Shown here: in pieces, positions 6,957 to 13,590 of the stretch | How the letters are laid out: every line of letters starts with the position of its first letter | How positions within the stretch are numbered: position 1 is the first letter of the stretch | Assembly: GCA_964454745.1 (NCBI GenBank) | Contig: CAYVUI010000102.1 | Coordinates: forward strand, 1 to 16,689 | Direction: 5' to 3' | Source of the DNA: CAYVUI01 sp964454745 | GTDB lineage: Bacteria > Planctomycetota > Phycisphaerae > Sedimentisphaerales > Anaerohalosphaeraceae | Length of the DNA stretch: 16,689 nucleotides | Notes under the pieces: generated by a model | What the model was told of the DNA's origin: nothing | Seen by the model: the letters and a program-made list of their open reading frames with translations, nothing else | The model's database searches: none | Made by a program: the position numbers and the translations under genes

Positions 6957-7853
6957 CTATAAGTAAGCCCTGCGGTATTTCTGCGGCGAACGGCTGTGGA
7001 AATCCTTAAACGCTCTCGAAAAATAATACGGGTCCGAAAAACCGCACAGCGCCGCAATCTCCTTGATCGAGTACTCGCTCGACAGCAGCAGCGTCGCCGC
7101 CTTGTTCAAACGCAGCCGCTTGATATACTCCTGCGGTGTAATCGCCTGGAACTGGCGAAACAGCCGCGACATATACCGCACATTAACCCCGCAGTTTCCC
7201 GCGACATCCCCGGGGCTGATCGGCAGCGAAAAATGCCCATCGATATACTCCCGGCACCGCTGGTACGTCCGCCGGGAATGACTCACCGCCGCCCGCGGCC
7301 GCTCCAAATTCGCCGAGAGCTCCAAAAGAAACGCACGCAGGTAACACACACAAAGTTCCTGCGCATAGTCCCTTTTCGCAAATCCAGCTTCCATCAGCCG
7401 GTCAAAAAGCCGGCCCATCCCGTGCGGATCGAACAAAACCAGCCGCTTATTCTCAGCCAGGGAGCTTTTGGCAAACAATTCCCCCGCCCCCTCACCGGTA
7501 AAGGCGACAAAATAGTGCTCCATCGGCTCTTCCGGGTCCACCGTGTAATCATGGGCATCGCCCGGGGCAAACCCCGCCACCACGCCCTTTTCAAGTACGT
7601 ACTCCTTGTGATTGATCGCCAGCCGGCACCGCCCCGCCAGCGGATACTCGATTACATACCACGGGTACGTCTGCCGCTGGACGCTGTAGTCCGGCGCGAC
7701 GGTTTCATACCCCCCGTAGACGACCCCCAGCGGCGAATTAACCTGCTGGCCCGTGTCAAAATAGAAATACCGAGCCTCGATCACATGCCCGGGCTTGCCG
7801 TGCATATATTCCGGCCGAATCCGATCGGAACGCGATGTCGAAAAATCTGCCAT
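6957..7853 (-). CDS. AraC-family transcriptional regulator
   Basis: This 298-residue protein has an N-terminal cupin-like sensing domain (P-W-Y-V-I-E-Y-P-L-A-G, then V-A-G-F-A-P-G-D-A-H-D-Y, the region that binds sugars in AraC relatives) and a C-terminal DNA-binding domain of about 100 residues with two helix-turn-helix units. The second unit is clear: S-I-K-E-I-A-A-L-C-G-F-S-D-P-Y-Y-F-S-R-A-F-K, ending with S-P-Q-K-Y-R-R. The ATG at 7853 is chosen because M-A-D-F begins a normal soluble protein; a GTG at 7883 would add ten residues, and neither has a good ribosome site. It is transcribed ahead of the symporter and divergently from the NagB/PIG-L gene, so it probably senses the nutrient handled by these genes and controls them and itself. 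Confidence 0.92.
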   Translation of the reverse strand: MADFSTSRSDRIRPEYMHGKPGHVIEARYFYFDTGQQVNSPLGVVYGGYETVAPDYSVQRQTYPWYVIEYPLAGRCRLAINHKEYVLEKGVVAGFAPGDAHDYTVDPEEPMEHYFVAFTGEGAGELFAKSSLAENKRLVLFDPHGMGRLFDRLMEAGFAKRDYAQELCVCYLRAFLLELSANLERPRAAVSHSRRTYQRCREYIDGHFSLPISPGDVAGNCGVNVRYMSRLFRQFQAITPQEYIKRLRLNKAATLLLSSEYSIKEIAALCGFSDPYYFSRAFKDFHSRSPQKYRRAYL

Positions 7854-7857
7854 ACAG

Positions 7858-7951
7858 GTTACGATAATCCATGTAAAAAACACTCTATTTCATTTACAGG
7901 CCCTCAATTATACGATATTTTATTAAATATGCAATTTTAAAAGTTACGATA
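7858..7951. promoter_or_regulatory. Divergent regulatory region with three TACGATA repeats
   Basis: The heptamer TACGATA occurs at 7860-7866, 7911-7917 and 7945-7951, all in the same orientation; the outer two are extended to GTTACGATA. AraC-family proteins usually bind direct repeats near divergent promoters, so these are candidate operators for the adjacent regulator. The outer copies are 85 bp apart, close to eight helical turns, compatible with looping. The region is AT-rich in a GC-rich neighbourhood. No convincing plus-strand promoter for the gene at 7982 was found by eye, as expected for an activator-dependent promoter. Confidence 0.4.
7907..7934 (-). promoter_or_regulatory. Probable promoter of the AraC-symporter operon
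   Basis: On the minus strand, TTGCAT (7929-7934) and a perfect TATAAT (7907-7912) are separated by 16 nt. Transcription would begin near 7900, about 45 nt before the chosen ATG. The -35 is weak (three of six consensus bases). The inverted repeat ATATTT-TATT-AAATAT (7915-7930) fills the spacer, and one TACGATA copy overlaps the -10, so regulator binding there could block the promoter. Confidence 0.5.
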
Positions 7952-7981
7952 CAGCATACAAAGGGGCTAAAATAAGGAATC

Positions 7982-10357
7982 ATGGCAAAGAGAAACCAAA
8001 ATCAAAATCCAGCACAGCTAAGCAATGTGGAACAAATCGCACTCGAAAAAAGCGCATGGTCCACCCCGCAATTTGCCCCGGACGAAAAGATTTCCACCGT
8101 CGTTGTGCCCAATTTCCCGGCACTGGGCAAGCTGGCCGCCCTGCGGTTTCTCGAATGGGTGCTGGAAAACCCAAAGGGCGTGATCTCCCTGCCGACGGGC
8201 AAAACGCCGGAGTTTTTCATCCGCTGGGTGCAGGAATATATGAACCGCTGGAATGAGGGCCCGATCCGTGACGACCTCAAGGCCGCGGGCATCAATTCGG
8301 CAACCCGCCCGGATATGTCGCAGCTTACCTTCGTCCAGATCGACGAGTTCTACCCCATCGACCCGGCCCAGCACAACAGCTTCTTCTATTACGTAAACCA
8401 GTTCTATATCGACACTTTCGGCCTCAATCGCGACAAGGCCCTGCTGATCAACTGCAACGAAATCGGCCTCGAAACGGGCCAGAGCCTTGATTCAATCTGG
8501 ACAGATAAGCACGTGGACCTTTCCCTGCGGTACCGCCAGGCCAAATCGCACCTTGAACAGCGCCAGCAGAAAACCCTCCACCGCATCGACCAGTGGTGCC
8601 AGGAATATGAGGATAAAATCCGCGAACTCGGCGGCATCGGCTTTTTCCTCGGCGGCATCGGGCCCGACGGCCACATCGGCTTTAACATCGCAGGCTCCGA
8701 CCACCACTGCACCACGCGCCTGTGCGATGTAAACTACGAGACCCAGGCGGCATCCGCCGCAGACATGGGCGGCATCGAAACCGCCCGCAAGTCACTGGTG
8801 ATCACCATCGGTCTTGAAACCATCACTTACAACCGCGACTGCACAGCCGTCATCATCGCATCCGGGGAGGCCAAGGCCCCCATCGTCCAGAAAGCCATCG
8901 AAAACAAAACCTGTGTCACCGTCCCGGCCAGTGCACTTCGCAAGCTGCCCAACGCCTGTTTTTATATCACCGAAGGGGCCGCAAAACGCCTGACCCGCAG
9001 GCAGTGTGCCCGCATCGAGGCCCAAAACGAGCTGACCGAACCCCAGCAGGACCAGATCCTCTATGACCTGAGCGTTTCGCATCAGCTTCCACTCGATAAA
9101 CTTACCGCTGATATCCTGCACGAATCGCCGATGGCACAACTGCTGCTCGCGAAAAACGGCGGTGACATCCGGCAAATGGCCCTTCAAGCCCGCGAAAGGC
9201 TCATCGAAAAAATCAACCGCGGCATCAACCGCTGCAAAAACACCCGGTTTCTGCACACAGAGCCCCACCATGATGACGTCATGCTCGGTTATTTCGCCTC
9301 CGTCGTCCGCAACATCCGCGACGCAAGCAATACGCACCACTTCATGACACTGACCAGCGGATTTACCTCGGTGACCAACCAGTTCATGCTCGACCAGGTC
9401 CGCAACCTGATGAACTTTATCCGCGACCCGAAATTCCTCGCCCTGCTCGACGAGGGCTATTTCGCTCCCGGCAACGCAATCGCCCGCAACCGCGACGTAT
9501 GGCAGTACCTCGACGGCGTCGCCGACCGCAAAGCCGAAGTCAAGCATGAGGGCTGCGCCCGCCGGCTGCTGCGCAATCTCTTCGAACTCTACGACGACAG
9601 CTTCTCGCTGAATATCGAAAAACGCCTTTCCGAACTCGAGGAATACTTCGCCTCGCGATATCCCGGCCAGAAAGACATCCCCCACATCCAGCGGCTAAAG
9701 GGCATGTGCCGCGAATGGGAGGCCGAGTGCCTCTGGGGCTATTTCGGCTGGAACTGCGACAACGTCCATCACCTGCGCCTGGGCTTCTATACCGGCGATA
9801 TTTTCACGAAAGAACCCTCGCTCGATACCGATGTGCCGCCAATCGTCCAGGCCCTCGACCAGGTCCAGCCAGACATCATCACCGTTGCCTTCGATCCCGA
9901 GTCCAGCGGCCCGGACACCCACTACAAGGTCCTCCAGGCCATCGCCGAGGCGGTAAAAATCCACGAGAAAAAAACCGGCCGCAGCGACCTGAAGATCTGG
10001 GGATACCGCAACGTCTGGTACCGCTTCGACCTGGCCGATGTCAACCAGCTCGTGCCGGTCAGCCTCAATATGTTCTCGATCATGCAGGATGCGTTCCTAA
10101 ACGCATTCCTCAGCCAGAAGCATGCCTCTTTCCCCAGCTACGAACACGACGGTCCCTTCTGCGAACTGGCCCAGTCCATCCAGGTCGGCCAGTACCAGGC
10201 GATCAAATCTGCCCTCGGACGCGAATGGTTCAACGACTCCGACAGCCCGCTGATCCGCGCCACCCGCGGCTTTGTCTACCTCAAGGAAATGGACACGCAG
10301 GAATTCTACCACTCCTGCCGCGAGCTCAAGAAGACCATCGAAAACAACACAAAATAG
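7982..10357 (+). CDS. Fused NagB-like glucosamine-6-phosphate deaminase/isomerase and PIG-L deacetylase
   Basis: This 791-residue cytoplasmic protein joins two enzyme domains. Residues about 35-345 are a NagB/RpiA-fold deaminase domain: a phosphate loop S-L-P-T-G-K-T-P-E (69-77), the catalytic aspartate in Q-I-D121-E-F-Y, and G-G-I-G-P-D229-G-H231-I-G-F-N, matching Asp72, Asp141 and His143 of E. coli NagB; isoleucine 236 stands where Glu148 would be. Residues about 420-660 form a PIG-L (LmbE-type) domain with the zinc motif P-H429-H-D-D432 and a later candidate ligand H647 in P-D-T-H-Y, plus a large insertion between them. The inferred role is deacetylation and deamination of an N-acetylated amino-sugar phosphate. 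Similar fusions are known in Bacteroidetes. AGGA lies 5 nt before the ATG. It is divergent from the AraC-symporter operon; specificity is unproven. Confidence 0.85.
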   Translation: MAKRNQNQNPAQLSNVEQIALEKSAWSTPQFAPDEKISTVVVPNFPALGKLAALRFLEWVLENPKGVISLPTGKTPEFFIRWVQEYMNRWNEGPIRDDLKAAGINSATRPDMSQLTFVQIDEFYPIDPAQHNSFFYYVNQFYIDTFGLNRDKALLINCNEIGLETGQSLDSIWTDKHVDLSLRYRQAKSHLEQRQQKTLHRIDQWCQEYEDKIRELGGIGFFLGGIGPDGHIGFNIAGSDHHCTTRLCDVNYETQAASAADMGGIETARKSLVITIGLETITYNRDCTAVIIASGEAKAPIVQKAIENKTCVTVPASALRKLPNACFYITEGAAKRLTRRQCARIEAQNELTEPQQDQILYDLSVSHQLPLDKLTADILHESPMAQLLLAKNGGDIRQMALQARERLIEKINRGINRCKNTRFLHTEPHHDDVMLGYFASVVRNIRDASNTHHFMTLTSGFTSVTNQFMLDQVRNLMNFIRDPKFLALLDEGYFAPGNAIARNRDVWQYLDGVADRKAEVKHEGCARRLLRNLFELYDDSFSLNIEKRLSELEEYFASRYPGQKDIPHIQRLKGMCREWEAECLWGYFGWNCDNVHHLRLGFYTGDIFTKEPSLDTDVPPIVQALDQVQPDIITVAFDPESSGPDTHYKVLQAIAEAVKIHEKKTGRSDLKIWGYRNVWYRFDLADVNQLVPVSLNMFSIMQDAFLNAFLSQKHASFPSYEHDGPFCELAQSIQVGQYQAIKSALGREWFNDSDSPLIRATRGFVYLKEMDTQEFYHSCRELKKTIENNTK

Positions 10358-10385
10358 CCCCCGACCGAAATCCATTTCTTAGCCG

Positions 10386-10414
10386 TTGACAAATCGCTCA
10401 AAACCCGATACGAT
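10386..10414 (+). promoter_or_regulatory. Sigma70-type promoter for waaA
   Basis: A perfect TTGACA (10386-10391), a 17-nt spacer and TACGAT (10409-10414) lie in the 104-nt gap after the NagB/PIG-L gene. Transcription would start near 10421, about 40 nt before the waaA ATG. So waaA need not be co-transcribed with the gene upstream. Confidence 0.7.
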
Positions 10415-10417
10415 TTG
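10390..10417. promoter_or_regulatory. Inverted repeat over the waaA promoter, candidate operator
   Basis: CAAATCG (10390-10396) and its exact complement CGATTTG (10411-10417) are separated by 14 nt, with half-site centres 21 bp apart, two helical turns. One arm overlaps the end of the -35 and the other covers the -10, the usual geometry for a dimeric repressor site. The binding protein is unknown. Confidence 0.45.
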
Positions 10418-10461
10418 GCCGTAATGACAATGCTACGTGAAACAGCCCTAAAAGGTGGACT

Positions 10462-11775
10462 ATGGGACTTTTGATTGATCTGATCTATCTGGTTGCGTTT
10501 ACCTGCTTTTTGCCAAAGCTGCTCTACCGCATGCTGCGCCAATACCGTTATCGCCAGGGCTGGAGCCAGCGGATGGGCAATGTGCACCGCATCCACCCGG
10601 AAAAAAAGTGCATCTGGATCCACGCCGTCAGCCTCGGCGAGATCAATGCCACACGCACACTCGTTGGCGCGATGAAAAAGCTCCTGCCCGGTTACGAAAT
10701 CGTCATCTCCACCGCCACCGATACCGGCTACGCCCGGGCCTGCGGCCTCTACGAGAAAGACCACAGCGTATTTTATTTCCCCATGGATTTCGGCTTTACC
10801 ATGCGAAAGGCCTTTGCCAACATCGACCCGGACCTGATCCTGCTCATGGAGCTCGAAGTCTGGCCCAACCTCGCCCGCATCGCCCAAAAACGGGATATCC
10901 CCATCCTTGTCGTTAACGGCCGCCTGAGCGAGCGATCCTTCCCGCGGTACAAATTTATCGGCTGGTTTACTCGTTGGATGTTCAACAAGGTCACGTACTT
11001 CCTGGTCCAGAGCGCCCAGTACGCGCAGCGATTCAGCGAACTCGGTGTCCTGCCCGAAAAAATCATCGTCACCAATTCGCTCAAGTACGACACCGCCCGC
11101 ATCACAGATTCCCTGCCCGGCGCAGACGAACTGGCCCAACAGCTGCGTAAAGAAAATGAACCCCTCTGGGTCGCAGGCGGCACCGGTCCCGGTGAGGAAA
11201 AACTCATCATCGACCTGTTCAAAATGCTCCGCGTCGAACCCGGCCTAGAACGGCTGCGTCTGGCGATCATCCCCCGCAAACCTGAACGCTTCGACGAAGT
11301 CGCCGGCCTGATCGACAAAGCCAACCTTTCCTTCCTGCGTTTCTCGGGCATCCGCGGTACCAAACTCATCGACGAAGAAAAGCACCCTGTCATCCTCGGC
11401 GACACCATGGGCGACCTGAACAAATTCTACGCCATCGCCTCGGTCGTCTTCGTTGGACGCTCCCTGGTCCCGATGGGCGGCTCGGACATGATGGAACCCG
11501 CGGCGCTTGGCCGCTGCACCATCTTCGGCCCCCATACCGAAAACTTCACCCAGACCGTCAACGCCCTGCTCGCGGAAAACGGTGCCATCCTCGTCAAGGA
11601 CACCAACGAATTGTACGACGTGACACGCAAGTGCCTGTCCAGCCCCGATTTCGCACAGGCCATCGCCGTAGCCGGTCAAAAGGTCATCCGCCAAAATCAG
11701 GGAGCGACCAAAAAGACCCTCGAAACAATCATCACCGTCCTGAAACACCAAAACCAGGCACAGGCCCAGCCGTAA
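10462..11775 (+). CDS. waaA: 3-deoxy-D-manno-octulosonic acid (Kdo) transferase
   Basis: This 437-residue enzyme transfers Kdo from CMP-Kdo to the lipid A precursor at the inner face of the cytoplasmic membrane, an early step in lipopolysaccharide synthesis. An N-terminal hydrophobic anchor (residues 1-20) is followed by the GT30 acceptor domain with V-S-L-G-E60 (catalytic glutamate), L-M-E-L-E-V-W-P-N (128-136), N-G-R-L-S-E-R-S-F (152-160) and N-S-L-K-Y-D (205-210). The C-terminal GT-B half has G-D-T-M-G-D-L (313-319) and E-P-A-A-L-G (345-350). Three usual signature histidines are replaced: S-T-H becomes G-T-G at 240-242, P-R-H-P-E-R becomes P-R-K-P-E-R at 271, and G-G-H-N becomes G-G-S-D at 339-342. 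AAGGTGG lies 5 nt before the ATG. Its stop is 2 nt from the stop of the convergent methyltransferase gene. Confidence 0.93.
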   Translation: MGLLIDLIYLVAFTCFLPKLLYRMLRQYRYRQGWSQRMGNVHRIHPEKKCIWIHAVSLGEINATRTLVGAMKKLLPGYEIVISTATDTGYARACGLYEKDHSVFYFPMDFGFTMRKAFANIDPDLILLMELEVWPNLARIAQKRDIPILVVNGRLSERSFPRYKFIGWFTRWMFNKVTYFLVQSAQYAQRFSELGVLPEKIIVTNSLKYDTARITDSLPGADELAQQLRKENEPLWVAGGTGPGEEKLIIDLFKMLRVEPGLERLRLAIIPRKPERFDEVAGLIDKANLSFLRFSGIRGTKLIDEEKHPVILGDTMGDLNKFYAIASVVFVGRSLVPMGGSDMMEPAALGRCTIFGPHTENFTQTVNALLAENGAILVKDTNELYDVTRKCLSSPDFAQAIAVAGQKVIRQNQGATKKTLETIITVLKHQNQAQAQP

Positions 11776-11777
11776 CT

Positions 11778-12668
11778 TTACCCTCGAACCGCCTTGACCG
11801 CCGCCTCGATATGCGCCGGCGTCGTCCCGCAGCAACCGCCAAGGATTCCCGCCCCGTTTTGCGCAATCACCTTGACCGACTTTGCGAAATCCTCCGGGCT
11901 TAGCGTATACACCGCCTTGTCGCCCTCGAGCGCAGGCTTGCCGGCATTGGGTTCAGCCAGTACCAACAGCCCCCCGGATACCGCCGCCTTGTACGCCGCC
12001 GCGAGCTGCTCATACTGCTCCATCGAAAGCGTCCCGCAGTTAAAACCAATCGCGGCAATCCCCTTGCCGCCCAGCGTATCCACCGCCGCCGCCGGGTCCA
12101 CGCCCATCATCGTGCGGAATTCATCGCCCGCCGGATCGTACGCCAGCGAAACAAATATCGGCAAATCGCTTACACTTTTCACCGCGTCAATCGCCACCGC
12201 GATCTCATCGACCGCCGTCATCGTCTCGATAATAACACCGTCCGCCCCGCCTTCGAACAGACCCTGCGCCTGCTCGGCAAACGCCGCCTTCAGCTCATCT
12301 TCCTTGACCATCCCCAGCGGCTCGAGAAAATCTCCGCACGGCCCGATATCGCCGATCACGTACCGGTCCTCCCCGGCCGCCCTGCGGGCAACCTCGGCCC
12401 CCGCCTTGCTCACGGCCCGGGCCTGCCCCTCGATCCCGTGCCGCTTTAACGCAATCGCATTCGCCCCGAACGTATTGGTAATCACCGCATCCGTACCCGC
12501 GGCAAAATACGCCTCGTGCACGCCGGCCACCAGCTCGGGCGACTCGATGTTCTGATAATCGCTGCACTTCATCGGGTCCATCCCCCGGGCGACCAGCTCG
12601 GTCCCCATCGCCCCGTCCACAAAAAACACATCCTGCTGTAATCGGTCAATCAGCTTTGCACGTGCCAT
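11778..12668 (-). CDS. Homocysteine S-methyltransferase domain protein (MetH N-terminal-like, stand-alone)
   Basis: This 296-residue cytoplasmic protein is a homocysteine-binding TIM-barrel methyltransferase domain like the first module of cobalamin-dependent methionine synthase. Motifs are D-G-A-M-G-T-E-L (18-25), T-N-T-F-G-A-N (64-70) and the zinc cysteines Cys211 in G-F-N-C-G and Cys279-Cys280 in G-G-C-C-G-T-T-P-A-H-I. It activates homocysteine as a zinc thiolate and methylates it. No folate, cobalamin-binding or reactivation module is attached, so the methyl donor must come from S-methylmethionine, betaine-like compounds or a separate corrinoid protein. AAAGGAG lies 6 nt before the ATG. 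It follows the lipoprotein gene by 11 nt and is probably the last gene of the recA-alaS series. Confidence 0.88.
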   Translation of the reverse strand: MARAKLIDRLQQDVFFVDGAMGTELVARGMDPMKCSDYQNIESPELVAGVHEAYFAAGTDAVITNTFGANAIALKRHGIEGQARAVSKAGAEVARRAAGEDRYVIGDIGPCGDFLEPLGMVKEDELKAAFAEQAQGLFEGGADGVIIETMTAVDEIAVAIDAVKSVSDLPIFVSLAYDPAGDEFRTMMGVDPAAAVDTLGGKGIAAIGFNCGTLSMEQYEQLAAAYKAAVSGGLLVLAEPNAGKPALEGDKAVYTLSPEDFAKSVKVIAQNGAGILGGCCGTTPAHIEAAVKAVRG

Positions 12669-12679
12669 ACATTTCTCCT

Positions 12680-13546
12680 TTACTTGATCTGCTTAAATTC
12701 GCAGTCGCTGCCCAGTTGATAAAGCCTGTCCGCACTTTGCGTCTCCGGCCGCTCGAACAGCCCCTTTTCAAGCTGCCTCTGCGTCGGAACAAAATCCTTC
12801 ACGCCACGCAGCTCGACGGTAAACTCCACCGCCCGCGACGCATCCACCCGCTGAAAAGACACCATCTTCGTCGGAATCCGCCCGCCGCCGGGCAGGGCCT
12901 CGTACTCGTTCAAATCAAACGAAGTCGCCAGGTCGCCAAACCGGTTAAAATACTCCACCCGCCGAACCAGCCCGTCGCATTGATCCAGCCAGATCGTCTT
13001 CTGCTTTAACTTGTACTCATTTTCCAGGTAAAGGTAATCCATATTCTCAGCGATCTCGGTAAGAAGATACGCCGCGTCAAACTCGACAATCCCCATCATC
13101 TCCACCAGGTGCGAAAGCTCCATTCCGAACACACTGCCGCATTCATCGATACGCTCACGACTGCCCCAGATATACTCGATATCGCCCGCGATGTTCTTGC
13201 GATGCCAGAATTCGTCCTCGTTCATCCCCGTCCGCAACACCTCGCCGACCAGCGAATTGCCTCGCAAAAACAAAAAGTCCCGCTTCCAGAACCGAAGCGT
13301 AAGATCCAGCGACTCCTTCTGAACCTCCCGGCCATCCTCGATCACCCGGATAACCAGCTTGCCCCCGCTGGCAACGCCCTCAATCTTCTCGGCATTTTCC
13401 CTCGCCCGCTGTGTCGCCTGCTCTACGCTCTGCGCCGGCGGACACAATCCCACCCTCTGCTTACGAACCGGACCGCAGCCCGCAGCCAGCAGCACCAGCA
13501 GCAAGCAAACCCCGACACCCCCGAAATTCCGTTTCCAATCATCCAT
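12680..13546 (-). CDS. Predicted lipoprotein, possibly LolA/LolB-like fold
   Basis: This 288-residue protein starts M-D-D-W-K-R-N-F, has a hydrophobic core and a lipobox L-A-A-G-C24, so it should be lipidated and anchored in a membrane facing the periplasm. The ATG at 13546 is chosen because it places the signal at the N-terminus and has GGGG upstream; a GTG at 13594 overlapping the alaS stop would bury the signal peptide. The mature part has amphipathic strands (G-K-L-V-I-R-V-I-E-D-G, L-T-L-R-F-W-K-R-D-F-L-F-L, D-E-F-W-H, E-Y-I-W-G) in the order typical of LolA/LolB or DUF4292 beta-sheets, which bind lipid chains. That match is by pattern only. It lies between alaS and the methyltransferase gene. 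Confidence 0.75.
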   Translation of the reverse strand: MDDWKRNFGGVGVCLLLVLLAAGCGPVRKQRVGLCPPAQSVEQATQRARENAEKIEGVASGGKLVIRVIEDGREVQKESLDLTLRFWKRDFLFLRGNSLVGEVLRTGMNEDEFWHRKNIAGDIEYIWGSRERIDECGSVFGMELSHLVEMMGIVEFDAAYLLTEIAENMDYLYLENEYKLKQKTIWLDQCDGLVRRVEYFNRFGDLATSFDLNEYEALPGGGRIPTKMVSFQRVDASRAVEFTVELRGVKDFVPTQRQLEKGLFERPETQSADRLYQLGSDCEFKQIK

Positions 13547-13590
13547 GATATCCCCGGTCAACTTCCATTTTGCCGCCGGAACACATTCCG

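Noticed and set aside
8792..9685. A 297-codon minus-strand frame inside the NagB/PIG-L gene
   Set aside because: It is a shadow of the sense gene; the sense frame has clear catalytic motifs through this region, while the antisense translation has none.
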